In this document: piece by piece, positions 1-7,025 of the stretch | How the letters are laid out: the number at the start of each line of letters is the position of its first letter | Numbering within the stretch: position 1 is the first letter of the stretch | Assembly (NCBI GenBank): GCA_900539325.1 | Contig: UQCC01000001.1 | Span: forward strand, 1 to 64,000 | Length of the DNA stretch: 64,000 nt | Reading direction: 5' to 3' | From: an uncultured Eubacterium sp. | Lineage (GTDB): Bacteria; Bacillota; Clostridia; Oscillospirales; Acutalibacteraceae | Made by a program: the position numbers and the translations under genes | The notes under the pieces: model-generated | Told to the model about the DNA's origin: nothing | Database searches by the model: none | The model's input: only the letters and a program-made list of their open reading frames with translations

Positions 1-213
1 ACATATTTATTACATTTACAAGATATATTAAATTTCGCAGAAAAAGTAAATAATGCACCAACAGATGGTTTAGGAGAAACAATAGGTGCAAATGATAAAT
101 ATAATGTATTCAGAAAAGATGAAATTGTAGAATTCGGTGATAGAGATGCATTGCTTCAAAATGCTCCTGCACAAGAAAGAGGAATGTTTAAAATACCAAA
201 AGTTATACAATAA
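1..213 (+). CDS. gatC: Aspartyl/glutamyl-tRNA amidotransferase subunit C, 3' part
   Basis: The reading frame is open from base 1 and ends at TAA 211-213, so only the last 70 residues are present. The C-terminal motif LQNAPAQERGMFKIPKVIQ is the family hallmark. GatC is the small subunit of GatCAB, which stabilises GatA and helps convert misacylated Glu-tRNA(Gln) or Asp-tRNA(Asn) to the amidated forms in the cytoplasm. gatA follows, which fits the usual gatCAB operon. Nearly every codon here ends in A or T (TTA, ATA, AGA), unlike the genes downstream of about base 930; see the gatA entry. Confidence 0.9.
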   Translation, partial: TYLLHLQDILNFAEKVNNAPTDGLGETIGANDKYNVFRKDEIVEFGDRDALLQNAPAQERGMFKIPKVIQ

Positions 214-291
214 TTAAAAATGACATTTCATAAGGTTCGAAAATCATCAAATTTATTAATGCAGATGAATTATGCGAAGGGAGGAAATTTA

Positions 292-1752
292 ATGAATATT
301 ACAGAACTTACAGTACATGAACTTCAAGAAAAATTAGCTTCTAAAGAGCTAACAATAACAGAAATAACAAAAGCTTATGTAGATAGAATAAATGACAAAG
401 AGAAAGATGTACAAGCATTTGTTACAACATTAACAGATGAAGCTTTAGAAAAAGCAAAAGATGTACAAGAAAAAATAGAAAGAGGAGAAGTTACAGGAGA
501 TTTTGCTGGAATTCCAATAGGAATAAAAGACAATATGTGTACAAAAGGTGTAAAAACAACTTGTAGCTCAAAAATGTTAGAAAACTTTGTCTCACCATAT
601 GATGCAACAGTAGTTGAAAAATTAAATGCAGAAAATATGATTGACTTAGGAAAACTAAATATGGATGAATTCGCAATGGGTGGTTCAACAGAATATTCAT
701 ATTTTAAGAAAACAAGAAATCCATGGGAATTAAATAAAGTACCAGGAGGGTCATCAGGTGGTTCTGCAGCCGCAGTTGCAGCAAATATGGTTCCATGGGC
801 ATTAGGTTCAGATACAGGTGGTTCAATAAGACAACCAGCAAGTTTCTGTGGAGTTGTAGGATTAAAACCAACATATGGACTAGTATCAAGATATGGATTA
901 GTAGCATTTGCATCATCACTTGACCAAATCGGACCTCTTGGCAAAGATGTTCTTGATGTTGCAGGTGTGTTCAATGTAATTAAGGGCAAGGATGTCAAGG
1001 ACGGCACTTCAATGGAAAGCGAAGTTTTTGACCTTGCCGATATTAAGCTTGATAACCTTAAGGGCAAGAAAGTCGGTATTCCAAACGATTATTTCGGCGA
1101 GGGTATCAACGCAGAGGTTGCAGCGAGCGTAAAAGCTGCCGCTCAAACTCTCAAGGATCTCGGTGCAGAGGTTGAAGAGTTTGATATGCCTATCGTTAAA
1201 TACGCAATCCCTACCTATTATATTATAGCTTGTGCAGAGGCTTGCTCAAACCTTTCTCGTTTTGACGGCATCAAGTACGGCTATAAGTCAAAGGATGCGT
1301 TCAATCTTACCGATGTATACTTCAAATCCCGTTCGGAGGGCTTTGGTATGGAAGTTAAAAAGCGTATTATGCTCGGTAACTTCGTGCTTTCATCAGGCTA
1401 TTTTGATGCTTATTATAAGAAGGCACTTCAGGCAAAGGGCCTTATTTGCAAGGCGTTCAATGAAGCGTTCCAAAAGTATGATTTCCTCCTCGGTCCTGTT
1501 GCTCCGACAACAGCGCTTAAGATGGGCGAGGGCCTTTCTGATCCGCTTGCAATGTACCTTGGCGACATTTATACGGTTATGATTAATATCGCAGGCTTGC
1601 CGTCACTTGCACTTCCTTGCGGTTTTGATACAAATTCAATGCCAATCGGTATACAACTTATCGGCAAACCGTTTGATGAAAAAACAATTCTTTCAGCCGG
1701 CTATGCTTATCAAAATGTAACCGACTGGCATAAAAGAAAACCAAATCTTTAA
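292..1752 (+). CDS. gatA: Aspartyl/glutamyl-tRNA amidotransferase subunit A (mosaic codon usage)
   Basis: Amidase-signature subunit that releases ammonia from glutamine for transamidation of Glu-tRNA(Gln)/Asp-tRNA(Asn). The frame is open from 220, but ATG 292 is preferred: it has GGGAGG just upstream and starts with MNITELTVHEL, the normal family N-terminus (486 residues). The Ser-cisSer-Lys triad is visible in GIPIGIKDN (Lys), GGSSGGSAAA and GSDTGGSIRQPAS. The first ~209 codons use TTA, ATA and AGA almost only; from about base 919-930, inside the conserved FASSLDQIGP motif, the gene switches to CTT, ATC, CGT and GGC, like the rest of the window. The protein reads through without a frameshift. 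Either two homologous genes recombined or the contig joins two organisms there. Confidence 0.95.
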   Translation: MNITELTVHELQEKLASKELTITEITKAYVDRINDKEKDVQAFVTTLTDEALEKAKDVQEKIERGEVTGDFAGIPIGIKDNMCTKGVKTTCSSKMLENFVSPYDATVVEKLNAENMIDLGKLNMDEFAMGGSTEYSYFKKTRNPWELNKVPGGSSGGSAAAVAANMVPWALGSDTGGSIRQPASFCGVVGLKPTYGLVSRYGLVAFASSLDQIGPLGKDVLDVAGVFNVIKGKDVKDGTSMESEVFDLADIKLDNLKGKKVGIPNDYFGEGINAEVAASVKAAAQTLKDLGAEVEEFDMPIVKYAIPTYYIIACAEACSNLSRFDGIKYGYKSKDAFNLTDVYFKSRSEGFGMEVKKRIMLGNFVLSSGYFDAYYKKALQAKGLICKAFNEAFQKYDFLLGPVAPTTALKMGEGLSDPLAMYLGDIYTVMINIAGLPSLALPCGFDTNSMPIGIQLIGKPFDEKTILSAGYAYQNVTDWHKRKPNL

Positions 1753-1767
1753 TAGGAGGCAGTAAAT

Positions 1768-3201
1768 ATGGATTATATTACCGTTTGTGGTCTTGAAGTT
1801 CATACAGAGCTTGCCACTAAAACAAAGATTTTTTGCAACTGCACAACAGAATTCGGCGGTGAGCCAAACACTCATGTTTGTGAGATTTGCTCCGGTATGC
1901 CGGGCACTCTCCCTGTTGTAAACAAGAGAGTTGTTGAATTTGCGGTTCGCACAGGTCTTGCACTCAACTGCGAGATTACACAGTATAATAAGTTTGACAG
2001 AAAAAACTATTTCTATCCCGATTTGCCAAAGGCTTATCAAATTTCACAGCTTTATCTTCCGATTTGCAGAAACGGCTGGGTTGAGATTAACGATAGCGTA
2101 AACGGCGGCAAAAAGAAGGTTAGAATTCACGAAATTCATATGGAAGAGGACGCAGGAAAGCTTGTTCACGATGAGTGGACAGACAGCACCCTCGTAAACT
2201 ACAACCGTTGCGGTGTGCCTCTTTTGGAAATCGTGTCAGAACCTGATATTGCAAGTGCCGATGAGGCGGTTGAATATGTTGAAAAGCTTCGTGCAATTCT
2301 TCAGTTCTGCGGTGTTTCGGACTGTAAAATGCAGGAAGGCTCACTCCGTGCCGATGTAAATGTGTCTGTTATGGAAAAGGGTGCAACCGAATTCGGCACA
2401 AGAACAGAAATGAAAAACATTAACTCGTTCAGAGGTATTCACAACGCAATCGAGGCTGAAACCGAGCGTCAAATCGAGCTTATCGAGGACGGCGACAAGG
2501 TTGTGCAGGAGACTCGCAGATGGGACGACAGCAAAGGCGTCTCAACCTCTATGAGAAGCAAGGAGGATGCACAGGACTATAAGTATTTTCCTGAGCCTGA
2601 CCTTCCTCCGATTGAACTTTCGGATGAATATATCGAGGGCATCAGAGCATCGCTTCCTGAACTTCCCGAGGCTAAAAAGGCAAGATATATCAGCGAATAT
2701 TCTCTTACGGAATACGATGCAAACATTCTTTGCTCCGATAAGGCATATGCAAAGTTGTTTGATAAAACCGTTGAGATTACCAAAAATCCAAAGGACTCCG
2801 CTCACTGGATTATGGGCGACCTTATGAAACTTATGAATGATACCCAGACTCTTCCTGAAAACATTTCTTTCAGAACAGAGAGCCTCGGCGAAATTATCAA
2901 TCTTGTAAATTCAAACAAGGTTTCTCGTGAATCTGCAAAAAAGGTACTTAAGGCAGTGTTTGACGATGATGTAATTCCTGAGGAATATGTCAAGGCAAAC
3001 AATATGGAAATGGTATCCGACACAGGTGCAATTCAGTCAGTTATTGAAGAAATTATCGCAAATAACGAAAAAGCTGTTGCAGAATACAAAGAGGGCAAGG
3101 ACAAGTCCTTTAACTTCCTTGTCGGTCAGTCAATGAGAGCACTCAAGGGCAAAGCTCCGTCAAGCGAAGTAACAAGAATTCTTAAAGAATTGCTTGGCTA
3201 A
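1768..3201 (+). CDS. gatB: Aspartyl/glutamyl-tRNA amidotransferase subunit B
   Basis: GatB binds the misacylated tRNA, activates the glutamyl or aspartyl carboxylate with ATP and receives ammonia from GatA. The start ATG has GGAGG at its optimal distance. The N-terminus carries VCGLEVHTELATKTKIFC, typical of the kinase-like cradle domain, with Cys residues (CNC...CEIC) that often bind zinc; GSLRADVNVSV and GTRTEMKNINSF follow, and the YqeY-like tail (VGQSMRALKGKA) closes the protein. The 477 residues match the usual family length. It lies 15 bases after gatA and is followed by a strong terminator, so gatCAB is a unit. Codon usage is that of the main part of the window. Confidence 0.97.
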   Translation: MDYITVCGLEVHTELATKTKIFCNCTTEFGGEPNTHVCEICSGMPGTLPVVNKRVVEFAVRTGLALNCEITQYNKFDRKNYFYPDLPKAYQISQLYLPICRNGWVEINDSVNGGKKKVRIHEIHMEEDAGKLVHDEWTDSTLVNYNRCGVPLLEIVSEPDIASADEAVEYVEKLRAILQFCGVSDCKMQEGSLRADVNVSVMEKGATEFGTRTEMKNINSFRGIHNAIEAETERQIELIEDGDKVVQETRRWDDSKGVSTSMRSKEDAQDYKYFPEPDLPPIELSDEYIEGIRASLPELPEAKKARYISEYSLTEYDANILCSDKAYAKLFDKTVEITKNPKDSAHWIMGDLMKLMNDTQTLPENISFRTESLGEIINLVNSNKVSRESAKKVLKAVFDDDVIPEEYVKANNMEMVSDTGAIQSVIEEIIANNEKAVAEYKEGKDKSFNFLVGQSMRALKGKAPSSEVTRILKELLG

Positions 3202-3223
3202 TTTTAAACCAAATAAAAACAAT

Positions 3224-3256
3224 AAAAGCGTATCGAATTTTCGATACGCTTTTTGT
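3224..3256. terminator. Bidirectional intrinsic terminator between gatB and the transporter
   Basis: A 13-bp perfect stem (3224-3236 with 3241-3253) with a four-base loop ATTT, A-run on the left and T-run on the right. It ends gatCAB on the plus strand and can also end the convergent transporter gene on the minus strand. Confidence 0.92.
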
Positions 3257-3273
3257 TATGCCGTTAAGTGTTA

Positions 3274-4680
3274 TTATTCGTTAGCTTCTGCTTCGCTTGC
3301 ACGCTTTGCAACGATGTGGTCGTGTACTTGGTCGGCAAGGTCGCCGTGAAGTTTGAACTTTGCAGTGAATACGATTAGCGAAAGCAAAATGAGTACAGGA
3401 GGAACGGCGAAGCAGATGATGCCGATTCCTGTTTTTGTTGAATTGTTGATTTGCTTTGTTGCAGATGTGATTTGCTCGTTATAGTTCATTATAGCCAAAC
3501 CGCCAAACAAAACGAGAGTTTGAATGGTGTATGCCATTTTCTGCAAAAATCCCTTCATAGAAAATGTGATTGATTCGTTTCTTTCGGCATTTTTGAACTC
3601 ACCGTAGTCAACAATGTCTGCAAGGAATACTGTCTGTCCAACAAACATTGCAGCGATACCTGTTGACGAAATAATGTATGCAATATCGAGTGCGATAGTC
3701 ATCTTGAGAACAGGACCAAAGATGTACATCAAAACATAACCAATAATTGTGGCAATGAGCGAAATTTGATAGATAACTTTTTTGTTGAACCATTTTGAGA
3801 GAACCGGAATAACCAAAAGACCCAGAACCGAACCGACTGCGCCGATTGTTTGGAACAATGATTGTGCTTTTGGGTTGCCGAGTACATCCGTAAAGTAATA
3901 AACGGCAGTTCCGGATGTCAAATACCAGCCGGCATTTGAAAGCATGGCAAATATCATAAATATAACAAGTTGGTCGTTGTTTTTAATAACGGAAAAGATT
4001 TTTTTGAATGAGAATTTACTCTTTTCGCCGTAAACAACATTTTTTTCTTTTGTATTGAACACACAGATAGCAGAGAATAATACAAGCATAATTGCAAGAA
4101 TTCCTGCCCATCTTGAAAATCCTGTTGCACTGTAACCCTTGTCGGTCTTTACACCTGTTGAGAGCAACGGCAAAATGATAGGAGAAGCAACCGTAACAAT
4201 ACCTTGACCTAATCCGGAGAATGTTCTTGCAACGGTTGAAACAAGGTTTCTGTCTTTAGGGTCGGAGGTAAAACTCGGAATCATACTCCAATACGGAATG
4301 TCAGCCATTGTGTTGGTCATACCCCAAAGCACATACATAATACCGATATAAATATAAAGTGCTGTTCCGCTCAATCCGAATTTTGTAAATAATAAGAACA
4401 ATACAACTGCGTTTGACATAGCACCTATTAAAATCCACGGTCTGTATTTGCCGTGCTTTGTGCGGGTGTTGTCAACAATCGTTCCCATCATCGGGTCGTT
4501 GATACCGTCCCAAATTCTTGCAAGTGGGGTGAGAAGCAATAAAAATCCCTCTTTAAGTCCCAAAACACTTGATAAATAATAACTAAGGAATGAATAAAAC
4601 ATACCGTAGCTTAGGTCAAGCCCTATTGCGCCCACACCAAAACCGATTTTTTCACCCCAGGTGGTTTTTCTTTCTTCCAT
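3274..4680 (-). CDS. GPH-family sugar:cation symporter (MelB-like)
   Basis: Predicted 12-helix membrane transporter of the glycoside-pentoside-hexuronide:cation symporter family (major facilitator fold), 468 residues. Diagnostic features are the N-terminal GFGVGAIGLDLSYGMFYSF, the loop RIWDGINDPMMGTIVDNTRT with the conserved Asp pair used for cation coupling in MelB, then HGKYRPWILIGA; and DIVDYGEFKNAERNESITFS in the second half. Substrate cannot be read from sequence; relatives take up xylosides, melibiose, glucuronides and similar. It stands alone, convergent with gatB and divergent from mraZ, with no sugar hydrolase beside it. The tail (HDHIVAKRASEAEANE) is hydrophilic. Confidence 0.88.
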   Translation of the reverse strand: MEERKTTWGEKIGFGVGAIGLDLSYGMFYSFLSYYLSSVLGLKEGFLLLLTPLARIWDGINDPMMGTIVDNTRTKHGKYRPWILIGAMSNAVVLFLLFTKFGLSGTALYIYIGIMYVLWGMTNTMADIPYWSMIPSFTSDPKDRNLVSTVARTFSGLGQGIVTVASPIILPLLSTGVKTDKGYSATGFSRWAGILAIMLVLFSAICVFNTKEKNVVYGEKSKFSFKKIFSVIKNNDQLVIFMIFAMLSNAGWYLTSGTAVYYFTDVLGNPKAQSLFQTIGAVGSVLGLLVIPVLSKWFNKKVIYQISLIATIIGYVLMYIFGPVLKMTIALDIAYIISSTGIAAMFVGQTVFLADIVDYGEFKNAERNESITFSMKGFLQKMAYTIQTLVLFGGLAIMNYNEQITSATKQINNSTKTGIGIICFAVPPVLILLSLIVFTAKFKLHGDLADQVHDHIVAKRASEAEANE

Positions 4681-4832
4681 CTAATCACCATAACTTTCGT
4701 CAGTATAATATAAATATTATAACATATATATAATGCTTTGGCAATTTCAAATATTGTTATATATTACAAAATGGTTACAAAATTTGTAATTAAACTTTAA
4801 CCTTTATAAAAAAGAATTATAGAAGATTTTTC

Positions 4833-4861
4833 TTGACTTAGTCGTGCGATACTATTATAAT
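4833..4861 (+). promoter_or_regulatory. Promoter of the mraZ/dcw operon
   Basis: TTGACT at 4833-4838 and a consensus TATAAT at 4856-4861, separated by exactly 17 bases. It lies about 110 bases before mraZ and drives the division/cell-wall cluster. Confidence 0.85.
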
Positions 4862-4870
4862 GAAATAGAA

Positions 4871-4938
4871 GTGGGGTGACACCCCATAAAGTGTATTGAA
4901 TAAACACATAAAACCCTAATTTTTTGAAAAATGTGGGG
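4871..4938 (+). promoter_or_regulatory. Likely MraZ operator: GTGGGG repeats and a palindrome
   Basis: GTGGGG occurs at 4871-4876 and again at 4933-4938, just downstream of the -10 box; the first copy is part of the palindrome GGGGTGACACCCC (4873-4885). MraZ proteins bind repeated GTGGG-type half-sites in their own promoter, so these are good candidates for autoregulation. The spacing of about 62 bases between the two copies is wider than in well-known cases, which makes the second copy less certain. Confidence 0.5.
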
Positions 4939-4971
4939 AACAAAATCAATTTTTCGGGAGGAGGACGCAAA

Positions 4972-5421
4972 ATGGACAACTATTTGTATGGCTACCGTGT
5001 GCATAAATTGGATGCAAAAAGTCGTATCGCCATTCCTTCACATATGCGTTCACGCCTCGGCGAAGAATTTGTTGCATCTCTCGGATTGGGCGATTTTATC
5101 TCGCTTTATCCGCAGGACCAGTGGGAAGAACTTTTAAATAATGTTCAAAACAGTAAGCTTCCGACCGAAAAAAAGAAAAAGATTTCTATGTATCTTGTTT
5201 CTTCGGCTGACAAGGTAAGTCTTGACACTCAGGGCAGACTTCTTGTAGGCGACCGCCTTAAAGAAAAGGTTTCGCTTGCGGGAGAAAAGGAAGCTGTTGT
5301 TTTCGGTAATATCAATCATATCGAAATTTGGAACAAAGCCAAGTTTGAAGAGCAGGTTGCTTCTATCAGCAAGGAAGAAGTTATCGATATTATGGACGAG
5401 CTCAACGGTATAGGTATCTGA
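4972..5421 (+). CDS. mraZ: Transcriptional regulator MraZ
   Basis: Ring-forming DNA-binding protein of the AbrB/SpoVT-like swapped-hairpin fold and repressor of the dcw operon. An in-frame ATG exists at 4924, but ATG 4972 has a strong GGGAGGAGG site and gives the standard N-terminus MDNYLYGYRVHKLDAKSR (149 residues, normal length). Both AbrB-like copies are visible: LDAKSRIAIPSHMR near residues 11-24 and LDTQGRLLVGDRL around 84-96. First gene of the operon, one base ahead of rsmH. Confidence 0.96.
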   Translation: MDNYLYGYRVHKLDAKSRIAIPSHMRSRLGEEFVASLGLGDFISLYPQDQWEELLNNVQNSKLPTEKKKKISMYLVSSADKVSLDTQGRLLVGDRLKEKVSLAGEKEAVVFGNINHIEIWNKAKFEEQVASISKEEVIDIMDELNGIGI

Positions 5422-5422
5422 T

Positions 5423-6337
5423 ATGAAATTTGTACACAAGAGCGTTTTGTTTGACGAATCCATTGAGTCACTCAATATAGACAGCACAAAAACAATAGTT
5501 GACGGTACGGCAGGCGGCGGAGGTCATTCAAAGGCAATCGCAGCAAAAGCCGGCAGACTCATTGCGATAGACCAAGATCCCGATGCGATTAAGGTCCTTC
5601 ATGAGCGTCTGGACGATTTGGGGAATGTTACTATTGTTCAAAATAACTTTTCTAATGTTGATCAAGTTTTGAAGGAGCTAAATGTGGCATCCATTGACGG
5701 AATGCTGCTTGATTTGGGAGTAAGCTCCTTCCAACTTGACACAGCAGACAGAGGATTTTCGTATCACAAAGACGCACCTCTTGATATGCGAATGAGCAAA
5801 TCGGGTTTAAGTGCAAAGGATGTTGTCAATACTTACAGCGAAGAAGAACTTGCTAATATAATTTTTAGATATGGGGAAGAAAAGTTTTCTCGCAGAATTG
5901 CAAAAAGCATTGTTCTCTTTAGGCAGGACAAGCCTATTGAAACAACAGGCGAGCTTGTTGATATTATCAAAGCTTCATATCCAAAGGCAAAAATGCGTGA
6001 TTCGCACCCGGCAAGAAAAACATTTCAGGCTCTTCGCATTGAAGTAAATGCAGAACTTGATGTGCTTGACAAAACGCTTGATAAAGCGCTTGAATGTTTA
6101 GCACCGGGCGGCAGAATTTCGGTTATTACTTTCCATTCGCTTGAGGACAGAATAGTCAAGGAAAAGTTTAACAAATGGGTTAATCCATGTACTTGTCCAA
6201 AAGAATTTCCTGTTTGTGTTTGCGGCAACAAACCTCTTGGCAAACTTGTGTTTAAGTCAAAAGCACCGACCCAAGCGGAACTAAAAGAAAATCCAAGAGC
6301 GAGGTCGTCAAGACTCAGATGCTTTGAAAAATTTTAA
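5423..6337 (+). CDS. rsmH: 16S rRNA (cytosine-1402-N4)-methyltransferase
   Basis: RsmH (MraW) uses S-adenosylmethionine to methylate N4 of C1402 in the decoding centre of 16S rRNA. The N-terminal FVHKSVLFDESIESL, the SAM loop VDGTAGGGGHSKAI, DGMLLDLGVSSFQLD and the C-terminal FHSLEDRIVKEKF and NPRARSSRLR motifs are all present. 304 residues is usual. Its ATG follows the mraZ stop by one base, so translation is probably coupled. Confidence 0.97.
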   Translation: MKFVHKSVLFDESIESLNIDSTKTIVDGTAGGGGHSKAIAAKAGRLIAIDQDPDAIKVLHERLDDLGNVTIVQNNFSNVDQVLKELNVASIDGMLLDLGVSSFQLDTADRGFSYHKDAPLDMRMSKSGLSAKDVVNTYSEEELANIIFRYGEEKFSRRIAKSIVLFRQDKPIETTGELVDIIKASYPKAKMRDSHPARKTFQALRIEVNAELDVLDKTLDKALECLAPGGRISVITFHSLEDRIVKEKFNKWVNPCTCPKEFPVCVCGNKPLGKLVFKSKAPTQAELKENPRARSSRLRCFEKF

Positions 6338-6378
6338 ATTGTATATTAATTACATTATTATAAACGGAGGTGAATATA

Positions 6379-6921
6379 GTGACAAATACAAATGATTTTC
6401 GCAGATACTCGTATCAAAACGATACATCTTATATGTTGAATGGCTTTAATGTATCTCGTTCTTCAGCCGCACCTAAGCGTAGGGAAGAAGAGTATCCGGA
6501 AACCGGCAGAACACTCAAAGTTCGTGAAAACGACAGCGTAAAGTCCTCGTCGCAAATAAAACACGAGCAGGCACTTTGTGCCAAAAGAGCTGTTGCCCTT
6601 ATTTTGACAGCGGTTATCGTAATCGGATTTGTCGGCTTAACTCTATATTCCTTTGCCGTTAAAAATGAACTTACAAGAGAAATATCAAGCGCAAAGGTTA
6701 ATATTGCAAACGCTCAAAGCGAAAATATAAGCTTGCAAAGCGAACTTGATACCATGGTGTCAATCAGTATGATTGATGATTATGCGGTTAATAAGCTCCA
6801 TATGACAAAGATGAAGTCCAATCAAATTCAGTATATGGATGTAAATCAATATAAACAAGATTATATGAAAAAAATAAATCAGCACAAAACTCTTGCCGAA
6901 AAGCAGTTGAGTAATAAATAA
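6379..6921 (+). CDS. ftsL: FtsL-like cell division protein
   Basis: Small bitopic membrane protein at the FtsL position. GTG 6379 is chosen over GTG 6370 because GGAGG (6366-6370) sits eight bases before it. About 65 hydrophilic residues are followed by one membrane segment (AVALILTAVIVIGFVGLTLY) and an extracytoplasmic coiled coil (SSAKVNIANAQSENISLQSE) ending in a short Lys-rich tail; 180 residues in all. FtsL forms a trimer with FtsB/DivIC and FtsQ/DivIB and activates the FtsWI synthase. Sequence conservation in this family is low, so the name rests on topology and on its place between rsmH and the penicillin-binding protein. Confidence 0.8.
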   Translation: MTNTNDFRRYSYQNDTSYMLNGFNVSRSSAAPKRREEEYPETGRTLKVRENDSVKSSSQIKHEQALCAKRAVALILTAVIVIGFVGLTLYSFAVKNELTREISSAKVNIANAQSENISLQSELDTMVSISMIDDYAVNKLHMTKMKSNQIQYMDVNQYKQDYMKKINQHKTLAEKQLSNK

Positions 6922-6942
6922 AATTATACAGCGTACTATATA

Positions 6943-6972
6943 AGAGAGTCGGAATTTTCCTACTCTCTAAAA
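6943..6972 (+). other. Stem-loop in the ftsL-ftsI gap
   Basis: AGAGAGT at 6943-6949 pairs with ACTCTCT at 6962-6968, and GGAA/TTCC pairs inside it. The run after it (AAAATGCTTTTTTA) is not a clean T-tract, so it may be a leaky terminator, a processing site, or simply a stabilising hairpin within the operon. Confidence 0.4.
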
Positions 6973-7025
6973 TGCTTTTTTATAGGCAGTCGAAAACAGA
7001 CGAAAAATGAAGCGAGGTGATAACA

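Noticed and set aside
375..1067. Long open frame on the minus strand inside gatA
   Set aside because: It lies wholly in the codon shadow of gatA, has no ribosome site and no protein motif.
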